Assembly (NCBI GenBank): GCA_964618895.1
Contig: CAZUDO010000062.1
Location: 1-40,571 of the forward strand
Direction: 5' to 3'
DNA length: 40,571 nt
Source: CAZUDO01 sp964618895
GTDB taxonomy: Bacteria; Desulfobacterota; Binatia; DP-6
The position numbers were made by a program, and so were the translations under genes. Below are positions 6,919 to 14,956 of this stretch, one piece after another. The notes beneath the pieces were generated by a model that did no database searches, had not been told where the DNA came from, and saw only the letters and a program-made list of their open reading frames with translations. Numbering within the stretch: the stretch's first letter is position 1; each line of letters starts with the position of its first letter.

Positions 6919-8307
6919 ATGGCCGGACGCGTGTTGGTGGTCGACGACGAGAAGGCGATGGTGCTCGCGCTCCGCGGGCTGCTGGTCAAGGAGGGGTACG
7001 AGGTCGAGACCGCCGGCAGCGGTGAAGACGCCCTGCGTCGTCTCGAGGGCGGCAGTTTCCACGTCGTCATCACGGACCTGAGCATGACGGGCATTGGCGG
7101 GATGGAGGTGCTGGCGGCGGCGCGGCGGCTCGATCCCGACTGCGCGGTGGTCATGATCACGGCGCACGGGTCGGAGAAGATCGCGGTCGAGGCCATGAAG
7201 CGGGGCGCGAGCGACTACCTGCCCAAGCCCTTCGACAACGACGAGCTGCGGGTGGTCGTCCGCCGGGTGCTCGAGACCGTGACGCTGCGCAAGGACAACC
7301 GCCGGCTGCTGGCGCAGGTGCAGGACACGTTTGCCTTCGAGCACATCGTCGGCCGGAGCCCGGTCATGCAGCGGGTGTTCGCGGTGATCGACAAGGTGGC
7401 GGATACCGACGTGACCGTCCTCATCCGTGGCGCCAGCGGCACCGGCAAGGAGCTGGTGGCCAACGCGCTCCACTACCGGAGCCCGCGCCGCACGCGCCCG
7501 ATGATCAAGATGAACTGCGCCGCCTTGAGCCGCGAGCTGGTCGAGTCGGAGCTGTTCGGACACGAGAAGGGCGCCTTCACCGGCGCGGTGGTGCGGCGAG
7601 AGGGGAAGTTCGAGGCCGCCGACGGCGGCACGCTCTTCCTGGACGAGGTCGGCGACATGCCGCTCGAGACGCAGGCGAAGCTGCTGCGCGTCCTGCAGGA
7701 GAAGGAGTTCGAGCGCGTCGGCGGCAACACGCCGATCGCCGTCGACGTACGCGTGCTCGCCGTCACCAACCAGGACCTGGAGGCGGCGGTCAAGGCCGGG
7801 CGGTTTCGCGAGGATCTGTACTATCGCCTGCGGGTGGTCGAGATCGTGATCCCGCCGCTGGCGGAGCGCCGCGAGGACATCCCGCTGCTGGTCGAGCACT
7901 TCCTGCGCGAGGCGGCGGAGCGGCTCGGGCGGGCGGTGAAGCCGCTCACGCCGGACGCCCTGGCGGCGGCCGCACAGCATCCCTGGAAGGGCAACGTGCG
8001 CGAGCTGCGGTCGGCGGTGGAGCAGGCGCTCCTGCTCGCACCCGGGGTGGAGATCACGGCCGCGGATCTCGTGGCATCCGGGAACGACACCCCGCCGGCG
8101 GCCCTGGCGGCCACCGGTCCGCTCTCCTTCCGGGACGCGAAGGACCGGGTGGTGGCGGCCTTCGAGCGCGATTTCCTGGTCCAGGCGCTCCGCCGCCACG
8201 GCGGCAACGTCACCAAGGCGGCCGAGGATGTCGGCATGTACCGCCAGAACCTGCAGCAGAAGATGCGCGACCTCGGCATCACCCCCGAAGAGGTCGGCAA
8301 GAGCTGA
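6919..8307 (+). CDS. NtrC-class sigma-54-dependent response regulator
   Basis: A 462-residue activator with three domains. Receiver (about 1-120): the acidic pair is VVDDE, phospho-acceptor D53 lies in VITDLSMTG, and a Lys lies in YLPKPF. Sigma-54 AAA+ domain (about 140-375): Walker A GASGTGKE, the GAFTGA loop that contacts sigma-54, Walker B GGTLFLDEVGD, and the second-region motif FREDLYYRL. C-terminal Fis-type helix-turn-helix (about 415-455): RRHGGNVTKAAEDVGMYRQN. All functional residues are present. The gene follows the kinase by 9 bases and is its evident partner. Its own operon carries the only sigma-54 promoter I could find by eye, with an inverted repeat upstream, so it probably autoregulates; targets elsewhere in the genome are likely. 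Confidence 0.95.
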   Translation: MAGRVLVVDDEKAMVLALRGLLVKEGYEVETAGSGEDALRRLEGGSFHVVITDLSMTGIGGMEVLAAARRLDPDCAVVMITAHGSEKIAVEAMKRGASDYLPKPFDNDELRVVVRRVLETVTLRKDNRRLLAQVQDTFAFEHIVGRSPVMQRVFAVIDKVADTDVTVLIRGASGTGKELVANALHYRSPRRTRPMIKMNCAALSRELVESELFGHEKGAFTGAVVRREGKFEAADGGTLFLDEVGDMPLETQAKLLRVLQEKEFERVGGNTPIAVDVRVLAVTNQDLEAAVKAGRFREDLYYRLRVVEIVIPPLAERREDIPLLVEHFLREAAERLGRAVKPLTPDALAAAAQHPWKGNVRELRSAVEQALLLAPGVEITAADLVASGNDTPPAALAATGPLSFRDAKDRVVAAFERDFLVQALRRHGGNVTKAAEDVGMYRQNLQQKMRDLGITPEEVGKS

Positions 8308-8348
8308 CCGCCGGCGCCCGGTTGACAGCACCGCGCGCACGCCCTTCT

Positions 8349-9866
8349 ATGCCGCCAATGCACGACGCCACCGACAGCCGCGCCTTTGCCCTCGTCCGCG
8401 ACATCGTCGAGTCGGGTCGCCCGCTGGTCTACATCCGGTCGGCGGAGGAGACCCGCGTCCTCGAGCTGCTGCGCGAGGCGGCCCGCCGGCTCTTCTCCCC
8501 GCCGGCCGAGGTCTGGACCTGGAGCTTGACCGACGGCCTCCGTCCCGACGGGGGCGGCCCGGCCGAGCCGCTCGGCGCCCGTGCTGCGCTCGACGCGATC
8601 GCCCGGCACGACGGGCCGGCGGTCTTCCTGCTCAAGGACTTCCACGAGCCGTTGCGCGACGCGGCCGACGTGCGCCGGCGGCTCCGGGACCTCTACGCGC
8701 TGTGCCTCGACCACGGCAAGCTGGTGGTCGTGTCCGCGCCCGTCCGCTTCATCCCACCGGAGATCGAGCGCAGCCTCGTCTACCTGGACCTGCCGGTCCC
8801 CGACCTGGCCGAGCTGGTCGGGTTCCTCCGCCGCGAGAGCGCGTCCATCACGGCCGCCGGCGGCACCGTGGACGCGAGCGACGCCACGCTCGCCCAGCTC
8901 GGGCGCGCGCTCCAGGGGCTCACCATGGACGAGGCGCACCACGCCCTCCGCCGCGTCCTGGCGGCGCGCAAGGCGCTCGACGCCGCCTCGGTCCCGGTGC
9001 TGCTCGAGGAGAAGCGCCTCCTGGTCAAGCGCACCGGCATCGTCGAGTACATCCCGACCGAGGTCGACCTCGACAAGATCGGCGGCCTCTCGTTGATGAA
9101 GAAGTGGCTCCTCGAGCGGCGCCGGCTGTTCCAGATGCGGGACCAGCTGAGCGCCGAGATCGTACCCAAGGGCGTGCTCGTCATGGGCATCTCGGGATGC
9201 GGCAAGAGCCTGGCCGTCAAGGCCACCGCCGCGTGCTTCGAGCTGCCGCTCTACCGCATCGACATGGTCGAGGTGTTCTCGGGGCGCCACGGCAACGCCG
9301 AGAGCGCCTTCGCCGAGGCCTGCCACATGCTCGACTCGATGGCGCCGGCGGTGGTCTGGTTCGACGAGATCGAGGCCGGCATCAACGCGCAGGCCAAGGA
9401 AGGCGAGCTCGGCCGCATCTTCGGCTTCTTCCTCACCTGGATGCAGGAGAAGGCGCGGGGCCTGTTCGTCGGCGCGACCGCGAACCGCATCGACCTCCTG
9501 CCCGCCGAGATGATCCGCAAGGGCCGCTTCGACGAGGTCTTCTTCGTCGACCTCCCGGCCGATGACGAACGCCTCGAGATCGTGCGCGTGCACCTCATCC
9601 GGCGGGGCATCGACCCGTCGGGCTTCGCCCTCGAACCGATGAAGAAGTTCACCCGCGGCTGGACCGGGGCCGAGATCGAGCAGTGCGTGGTGGCGGCGCT
9701 CACCACCGCCCAGCTGCACGATCGGCCGGTCACCGCCACCGACCTGCTGGATGCGACCGCCGCCATCGTGCCGCTGTCGAAGACCATGAAGGAGCAGGTC
9801 GACCACATCCGGAACTGGGCGTTCGACCGGGCGGTGCGGGCGTCGCCGCGCGAGACGCCGCGGTAG
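8349..9866 (+). CDS. Ycf46-like AAA+ ATPase
   Basis: About 505 residues if started at ATG 8349 (ATG 8358 is equally possible; a TTG at 8322 is less likely). The N-terminal half (about 1-250) is the Ycf46-type domain, with PLVYIRSAEETRVLELL and VFLLKDFHEPL. The AAA+ core follows: Walker A GISGCGKS, Walker B VVWFDEIEAG, sensor-1 GATANRIDLLP, and the arginine region RKGRFDEVFFVDLP. Family members are widespread in bacteria and chloroplasts, with proposed roles in photosynthesis or CO2-response regulation and in protein remodelling. The exact client is unknown. It lies 41 bases after the regulator and may be read through from the sigma-54 operon. Confidence 0.88.
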   Translation: MPPMHDATDSRAFALVRDIVESGRPLVYIRSAEETRVLELLREAARRLFSPPAEVWTWSLTDGLRPDGGGPAEPLGARAALDAIARHDGPAVFLLKDFHEPLRDAADVRRRLRDLYALCLDHGKLVVVSAPVRFIPPEIERSLVYLDLPVPDLAELVGFLRRESASITAAGGTVDASDATLAQLGRALQGLTMDEAHHALRRVLAARKALDAASVPVLLEEKRLLVKRTGIVEYIPTEVDLDKIGGLSLMKKWLLERRRLFQMRDQLSAEIVPKGVLVMGISGCGKSLAVKATAACFELPLYRIDMVEVFSGRHGNAESAFAEACHMLDSMAPAVVWFDEIEAGINAQAKEGELGRIFGFFLTWMQEKARGLFVGATANRIDLLPAEMIRKGRFDEVFFVDLPADDERLEIVRVHLIRRGIDPSGFALEPMKKFTRGWTGAEIEQCVVAALTTAQLHDRPVTATDLLDATAAIVPLSKTMKEQVDHIRNWAFDRAVRASPRETPR

Positions 9867-9913
9867 GCCCCGGCGGGCGTGCGTTCGTTCCGGAACGGCG
9901 GTAGAACGAGGCG

Positions 9914-11524
9914 GTGCCGGAGTTCCGGTTTCAGGAGATGTTTCCGCACGGCGCGGATGCGACGCCCTACCGCCGGTTGGCCGGCGAGTGGGTGACGCCG
10001 GACGCCTTTCGTGGCACGCCCGTGCTGGCCGTCGACCGGGCCGCGCTCACGCGGTTGGCGGCCGAGGCCGTCCGCGATGTGTCGCACCTCTTCCGGCCCG
10101 GCCACCTGGCGCAGCTCCGCCGCATCCTGGACGACCCGGAGGCGTCCGCCAACGATCGCTTCGTCGCCCTCAACATGCTGCGCAACGCGTGCGTCGCGGC
10201 CGGCATGGTGCTGCCGTCGTGTCAGGACACCGGCACCGCCATCGTCATCGGCAAGAAGGGCCAGCAGGTGTGGACCGACGGCCACGACGAAGAGGCGCTC
10301 GCGCGCGGCGTCTTCGAAACCTACACCGGGACCAACCTGCGCTACTCGCAGATGGCGCCGCTGTCGCTGTACGACGAGGTCAACACCGGCACCAATCTGC
10401 CGGCGCAGATCGACCTGTACGCCACCGACGGTGACGAGTACCACTTCCTGTTCGTCACCAAGGGCGGCGGCTCGGCCAACAAGTCGTACCTCTTCCAGGA
10501 GACCCGGGCGCTGCTCGAGCCGAAGGCGCTGCTCGCCTTCCTCGACCAGAAGGTGCGCATGCTCGGCACGGCGGCCTGCCCGCCGTACCACCTGGCGATC
10601 GTGCTCGGCGGCACGTCGGCCGAGATGACGCTCAAGACGGTCAAGCTCGCCAGCTGCCGGTATCTGGACGACCTGCCCACCGCCGGCAACGTGCTCGGGC
10701 ACGCGATTCGCGATCCGGCGCTGGAAGACGAGGTGCTGCGCCTCACGCAGCGCACCGGCATCGGCGCGCAGTTCGGCGGCAAGTACTTCTGCCACGACGT
10801 GCGTGTCGTCCGGCTGCCCCGGCACGGCGCCAGCCTGCCGGTCGGCATCGGCGTCTCGTGCTCGGCGGACCGCCAGGCGCGGGGCAAGATCACGCGCGAC
10901 GGGGTCTTCCTGGAGCAGCTCGAGACCAACCCGGCGCAGTACCTCCCCGATGTCGAGGGGGCGAAGCTCGGCGGCGACGTGGTGCGCATCGACCTGCGCC
11001 AGGCGATGAGCGAGATCCGCGCCACGCTGTCCCGCTACCCCATCAAGACCCGCCTGGCGCTCACGGGGCCGATGATCGTCGCGCGCGACATCGCGCACGC
11101 CAAGCTGAAGGAGCGCCTCGACCGTGGCCAGGGACTGCCGGAATACGTGAAGGACCACCCCATCTACTACGCCGGTCCCGCCAAGACGCCCGCCGGCTAC
11201 GCATCGGGATCCTTCGGACCCACGACGGCCGGCCGCATGGACTCGTACGTCGCCCTCCTCATGCAGCACGGTGGCAGCTTCGTCACGCTCGCCAAGGGCA
11301 ACCGTTCGGCCGCCGTGGCCGAGGCCTGCAAGCAGTATGGGGGCTTCTACCTGGGCTCGATCGGCGGCCCGGCCGCCATCCTGGCGCAGGACCACATCCG
11401 CAAGGTCGAGGTGCTCGAGTACCCGGAGCTGGGCATGGAAGCCATCTGGCGCATCGAGGTCGAGGACTTCCCGGCCTTCATCGTGGTCGACGACAAGGGC
11501 AACGACTTCTTCGGGCGACTGTAG
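9914..11524 (+). CDS. fumA: Class I fumarate hydratase ([4Fe-4S])
   Basis: A 536-residue class I fumarase, which converts fumarate to L-malate in the TCA cycle. Cluster ligands fit C103 (LPSCQDTGT), C222 (TAACPPYHLA) and C316 (GVSCSADRQARGK). This is nearly the same spacing as in E. coli FumA. The N-terminal alpha domain and C-terminal beta domain (KTPAGYASGSFGPTTAGRMD, GSIGGPAAIL) are fused, as in FumA/FumB and unlike two-subunit fumarases. GTG 9914 is the only start that gives the expected N-terminus. These enzymes are oxygen- and superoxide-sensitive, notable next to so many oxidative proteins. The gene stands 47 bases after the AAA+ gene and 45 before the epoxide hydrolase. Confidence 0.96.
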   Translation: MPEFRFQEMFPHGADATPYRRLAGEWVTPDAFRGTPVLAVDRAALTRLAAEAVRDVSHLFRPGHLAQLRRILDDPEASANDRFVALNMLRNACVAAGMVLPSCQDTGTAIVIGKKGQQVWTDGHDEEALARGVFETYTGTNLRYSQMAPLSLYDEVNTGTNLPAQIDLYATDGDEYHFLFVTKGGGSANKSYLFQETRALLEPKALLAFLDQKVRMLGTAACPPYHLAIVLGGTSAEMTLKTVKLASCRYLDDLPTAGNVLGHAIRDPALEDEVLRLTQRTGIGAQFGGKYFCHDVRVVRLPRHGASLPVGIGVSCSADRQARGKITRDGVFLEQLETNPAQYLPDVEGAKLGGDVVRIDLRQAMSEIRATLSRYPIKTRLALTGPMIVARDIAHAKLKERLDRGQGLPEYVKDHPIYYAGPAKTPAGYASGSFGPTTAGRMDSYVALLMQHGGSFVTLAKGNRSAAVAEACKQYGGFYLGSIGGPAAILAQDHIRKVEVLEYPELGMEAIWRIEVEDFPAFIVVDDKGNDFFGRL

Positions 11525-11569
11525 GGAGCCGGGGTTGTCGCGCGGCCCGACGCCGGCGTACAAGCCCGC

Positions 11570-12724
11570 ATGCACACCGAGCCCTTCCGCATCGCCGTCG
11601 CCGACGAGGTGCTGCTCGACCTCCAGGAGCGCCTCTCGCGCACGCGCTTTCCCGACGAGGTGGCCGACTCCGGCTGGACCTACGGCACCGACCTCGCCTA
11701 CCTGCGCGAGCTGGTCGCCTACTGGCGCACGAGCTACGACTGGCGCGCGGCCGAGGCGCGCCTGAACCGCTTCCGGCAGTTTCGGGCGCGCGTGGGCGGG
11801 CTCGACATCCACTTCATCCACGAGCGCGGCGTCGGGTCGGCGCCGTTCCCGCTCGTCATCACCCACGGCTGGCCGGGGTCGGTGGCCGAGTTCACGAAAG
11901 TGATCGGCCCGCTCACCGATCCGGCGCGCCACGGCGGCGACCCGGCCGACGCTTTCGACGTGATCGCGCCGTCGATGCCGGGCTACGGCTTCTCGCAGCA
12001 CCCGACGACTCCGGGGATGGATGCCGAGCGCATCGCGGCGCTGTGGGCCGACCTGATGGCGGGGCTCGGCTACCGGCGCTTCGGCGCGCAGGGGGGTGAC
12101 TGGGGCTCGATGGTGAGCACCTACCTCGGTGCCAACCACGGCGCCGTGGTGGCGGGCGTGCACCTGAACATGGTGATCGCCTTCCCACCCGATCCGCAGA
12201 ACCCGGTCGCCGGCCTCACGCAGGACGAGGTCGTCGACCTGATGCAGGTGCAGCACTTCCTGAAGGAAGAGACCGGCTACCAGCGCATCCAGGGCACCAA
12301 GCCGCAGACCCTTGCCTACGCGCTCAACGACTCGCCCGCGGGCCTGGCGGCGTGGATCGTGGAGAAGTTCCGCACCTGGAGCGACTGCGGTGGCGAGATC
12401 GAGCGCCGCTTCACCAAGGACGAGCTGCTCACCAACATCATGCTCTACTGGGTGCCGGAGACGGCCAACTCGTCGTGCCGGCTCTACTACGAGATGGTGC
12501 ACGCGGATAAATTTCCGCCCACCACCTTCCGCGTCGATGTGCCCACCGGCTGCGCCATCTTTCCGGGCGAGATCATGAAGCCGCCGCGGGCGTGGGTCGA
12601 CCGGCTCTACAACGTACAGCGCTGGACACGCATGCCGCGCGGCGGACATTTCGCGGCCATGGAGGAGCCGGCGCTCCTGGTCGACGACATCCGCGCTTTC
12701 TTCCGGCCGCTGCGCGCGCGCTGA
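11570..12724 (+). CDS. Epoxide hydrolase (alpha/beta hydrolase with EHN domain)
   Basis: A 384-residue protein with the N-terminal epoxide-hydrolase domain (about 1-105: FRIAVADEVLLDLQERLSRTRFPDE) followed by an alpha/beta-hydrolase fold. The oxyanion motif is HGWPGS, the nucleophile is D177 in GGDWGS, and the catalytic His is H360 in GGHFAAMEEP. Length and motifs match microsomal-type (EPHX1-like) bacterial enzymes, which open epoxides to vicinal diols. The natural substrate is unknown, but terpene, aromatic or alkene epoxides are usual. No signal peptide is visible, so the protein is cytoplasmic. It sits downstream of fumarase on the same strand and converges on the nitroreductase with 11 bases between. 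Confidence 0.94.
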   Translation: MHTEPFRIAVADEVLLDLQERLSRTRFPDEVADSGWTYGTDLAYLRELVAYWRTSYDWRAAEARLNRFRQFRARVGGLDIHFIHERGVGSAPFPLVITHGWPGSVAEFTKVIGPLTDPARHGGDPADAFDVIAPSMPGYGFSQHPTTPGMDAERIAALWADLMAGLGYRRFGAQGGDWGSMVSTYLGANHGAVVAGVHLNMVIAFPPDPQNPVAGLTQDEVVDLMQVQHFLKEETGYQRIQGTKPQTLAYALNDSPAGLAAWIVEKFRTWSDCGGEIERRFTKDELLTNIMLYWVPETANSSCRLYYEMVHADKFPPTTFRVDVPTGCAIFPGEIMKPPRAWVDRLYNVQRWTRMPRGGHFAAMEEPALLVDDIRAFFRPLRAR

Positions 12725-12735
12725 CCGCGCACGCG

Positions 12736-13422
12736 TCAGCGGCGCCGGAACGGCTGGTTGCCGTAGCGGTCGACGTGCACCACCTCGCCGACCGGACGGC
12801 GGGTGGTCGGTCCGTAGCGGCCGCGCGGCCAGCCGAGGGGCACGACGGCGCATGGGGTCACCCCCCAGGGGAGGCCGAGCGCCCGCCGGGCGAGGAACGT
12901 GCTCCACAGGGGCAGCGTGATGAGCGCGGCGCCGAGGCCGGCGGCGCGAGCGGCCAGCAGGAGGTTCTGCACCGAAGGATAGATGGAGCCGTAATAGCTG
13001 GTGGCGACGATGGGCGGGAAGGGGAGGCGCGGGCCGCGCAGGCAGGCCACGACGATGACCGGGATGTCGGCGAAGTGGTCCGTCTGCCACTGCACGGCGT
13101 CGATGATGCGTTGCATGGGTGGGTCGTTGCGCGCCAGCCAGCGGCCGATGCCGCCATAGAGTCGCCACGCGGCGCGGTTGAGCGTGCCCAGACGCTCTTT
13201 GGTGGCGCGGTCCTTCACCACCACGAACTCCCAGTTCTGCGCGTTGCTGCCGGTGGGCGCCTTCTGCGCCAGCTCGATCAGACGGAGCACGAGCGCGTCG
13301 TCGACCGGATCGGGCTTCAGCCGGCGAATGGCGCGCTGGGTGCGCATGGCTTCCTCGAGCGGCATCGACAGGCCGGGCGACTCGATGACGACGGGCTGGG
13401 GTTCGGTCTGCGGTTCGGTCAT
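12736..13422 (-). CDS. Nitroreductase-family flavoprotein
   Basis: A 228-residue FMN-dependent nitroreductase-like protein. The start at ATG 13422 is supported by GGGAGG a few bases upstream. MRTQRAIRRLKPDPV is the usual FMN-phosphate-binding opening and APTGSNAQNWEFVVV the conserved second block. LLLAARAAGLGAALITLP and PLGWPRGRYGPTTRRPV form the closing flavin-contact region. Relatives reduce nitroaromatics, quinones or enoates, or are involved in F420/flavin chemistry; the substrate cannot be assigned. The upstream side of the gene directly abuts the broken thiolase, so an ancestral neighbour was probably lost here. Confidence 0.92.
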   Translation of the reverse strand: MTEPQTEPQPVVIESPGLSMPLEEAMRTQRAIRRLKPDPVDDALVLRLIELAQKAPTGSNAQNWEFVVVKDRATKERLGTLNRAAWRLYGGIGRWLARNDPPMQRIIDAVQWQTDHFADIPVIVVACLRGPRLPFPPIVATSYYGSIYPSVQNLLLAARAAGLGAALITLPLWSTFLARRALGLPWGVTPCAVVPLGWPRGRYGPTTRRPVGEVVHVDRYGNQPFRRR

Positions 13423-13472
13423 GGGATCCTCCCGGGCCCGGATCAAAGCACGCGCGCCGTGCGGTTGCCACG

Positions 13473-13877
13473 GCCGGCGCGGGGCACGGCCAGCCGTACT
13501 ACAAGCCGAGCTTCGGCTACGTCGGCTTCGACGCCACCGTGCCGGCCGCCGAGCAGGCCTACGCGCAGGCGCGCGTGACGCCGGCCGACATCGACTTCAC
13601 CGAGGTGCACGACTGCTTCACCGAGGACCTCGGCTTCTGCGCGCGGGGCGAAGGCGGCAGGTTCGTCGAAGAGGGGCGGGCGTCGCTCGGCGGCGAGAAG
13701 CCGATCAACCCGTCGGGCGGTCTCAAGTCGTACGGCCACCCGGTGGGCGCAACCGGTGTCCGCATGATCTACGAATTGGTCATGCAGCTTCGAGGGAACG
13801 CCCGCATCGGCCTGGCGCATAACCTGGGTGGGCCGGGGGCCGTGTCGTGCGTGTCGATTCTTGCCAACGCGCCCTGA
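13473..13877 (+). pseudogene. 3' fragment of a thiolase (acetyl-CoA acetyltransferase / SCP-x type)
   Basis: In-frame sequence from about 13473 reads YYKPSFGYVGFDATVPAAEQ, then DFTEVHDCFTEDLG, NPSGGLKSYGHPVGATG and GGPGAVSCVSIL. These are the conserved C-terminal third of SCP-x/acetyl-CoA acetyltransferase thiolases, including the HDCF block, the catalytic GHPVGATG histidine and the late Cys. The N-terminal two thirds, with the acyl-accepting Cys, are missing. Upstream lies the 5' end of the opposing nitroreductase, so the gene was cut by a rearrangement near 13440-13475. A GTG at 13539 could start a 112-residue peptide, but this would not be an active thiolase. Confidence 0.85.
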
Positions 13878-13893
13878 TGCGGACAGTTTTTCC

Positions 13894-13923
13894 TTGACAC
13901 CGGGACGGTTGCCGGTGTTGTGT
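13894..13923 (+). promoter_or_regulatory. Candidate promoter, possibly leaderless
   Basis: TTGACA at 13894-13899, preceded by a T-tract, is followed after 18 bases by TTGTGT (13918-13923). The ATG of the next gene is at 13929, so a start 6-8 bases beyond the -10 would give a leaderless or near-leaderless mRNA. The -10 is a poor match. Confidence 0.35.
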
Positions 13924-13928
13924 GCCTG

Positions 13929-14942
13929 ATGCGTCGAGTTGTGACAGGGGTCGCTCTGCTGCTCGGGTTGCTCGCCGTTGCGGCGAGCGCCAGCCAGACG
14001 ATTTTGGGGAAGTCTTTCGTGGTGAAGGACCCGTCCCCGGGGGTCGATGCGACCAAGCGCAAGGTGGTCGCGCTCGGCAAGGAGCTCGCCAGCCCCGACA
14101 CCGTGGTGGGCGACCCGGTCGCCAATGGCGCCACCATCGAGATCATCGCCAACGGCGCGAGCCCCACCAGTCAGGTGTTCACGCTGCCGGCGGGCGCGTA
14201 CTGGACGGTCATCACCAGCGGCTTCAAGTACGTCGACAAGCTGGGCGTGAACGGGCCGGTCAAGGTCGCGCTCATCAAGAAGGCCCCGAGCGGCGTCTTC
14301 CTGGTGAAGGCGGTCATCGTCGGCCTGCTCGGGCCGGGGCCGCAGCCGCACATCACCGTACTGCCGCCCAATGCCGGGACGGATGGGGGCATGATCTTCA
14401 CCATCCCCGGCGGCGACTCGTACTGCGTCGCCTTCGGCGGCGCCGCGGCCGGCCTGGTGGTCAACAGCACCAACAAGGTCTTCAAGGTGTCGGCCCCGCT
14501 CACCAGCCCGACGGTCGAGGCGGGCTGCCCGGCGGCCGCCGTCACGACCACCACCACGACGACCTCGTCCACGACCACCACGCTGCCCGTGTCGTTCGCG
14601 ACCGATGTGCAGCCGATCTTCACCGCGCGCTGTGCGATGCCGGGCTGCCACGTTCCCGTGATCGTTCCGCCGATTCCCCCGGCCGGGGGCCAGGACCTGA
14701 GCGCAGGAAACTCCTACGCCCAGCTCGTCAACTACACTACCCAGACGATCCTCTGCCCGCTGCCCGCCGGCGTAAAGCGCGTCGACCCGGGCTCGCCCGC
14801 CACCAGCTACCTGATCGAGAAGCTGAACGGCGCGGGCCCGTGCTTCGTCGGTCTGGTGATGCCCGCGGTGCCGACAGGATTCACCCCGGCGGAGCAGGCG
14901 ACCATCACCAACTGGATCCTGCAGGGCGCGCTGAACAACTGA
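13929..14942 (+). CDS. Secreted 'GKxFxVKDP' domain protein with Thr linker and CX4CH cytochrome-like domain
   Basis: A 337-residue exported protein. Residues 1-20 are a signal peptide. Residues about 23-200 form a domain opening LGKSFVVKDPSPGVDATKRK and ending with GPGPQPHI, GTDGG, GDSYCVAFG and PTVEAGC. The same series of motifs begins the tyrosinase protein at 37051. A Thr/Ser linker (about 205-222) leads to a small domain that begins ATDVQPIFTARC and carries C235-A-M-P-G-C240-H241, a CX4CH variant of the heme-attachment motif, then GLVMPAVPTGF as a possible Met-ligand region. Known relatives of this C-terminal part are cytochrome-c-like domains of surface proteins. Heme attachment through CX4CH is plausible but unproven here. 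No other gene in the window shares its transcript. Confidence 0.8.
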   Translation: MRRVVTGVALLLGLLAVAASASQTILGKSFVVKDPSPGVDATKRKVVALGKELASPDTVVGDPVANGATIEIIANGASPTSQVFTLPAGAYWTVITSGFKYVDKLGVNGPVKVALIKKAPSGVFLVKAVIVGLLGPGPQPHITVLPPNAGTDGGMIFTIPGGDSYCVAFGGAAAGLVVNSTNKVFKVSAPLTSPTVEAGCPAAAVTTTTTTTSSTTTTLPVSFATDVQPIFTARCAMPGCHVPVIVPPIPPAGGQDLSAGNSYAQLVNYTTQTILCPLPAGVKRVDPGSPATSYLIEKLNGAGPCFVGLVMPAVPTGFTPAEQATITNWILQGALNN

Positions 14943-14956
14943 GCGGCCGCCCGCCG

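Noticed and set aside
5584..8340. Minus-strand open frame of about 900 codons over the kinase and regulator
   Set aside because: Antisense to two textbook two-component genes and without family features.
8322..8344. TTGACA-N17-TTCTAT before the AAA+ ATPase
   Set aside because: The -35 is perfect, but the -10 is a weak match and lies only 5 bases before the preferred ATG. It may be chance, so it is not listed as a promoter.
9251..13471. Minus-strand open frame of about 1400 codons across the ATPase, fumarase and epoxide hydrolase genes
   Set aside because: It lies antisense to three well-supported genes. Its translation is low-complexity Arg/Ala/Val/His-rich with no domain, a usual effect of high GC at third codon positions.
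14540..14595. ACC/ACG tandem codons resembling a microsatellite or CRISPR-like repeat
   Set aside because: They encode the Thr/Ser linker of the secreted protein; there are no spacers or regular repeat units.
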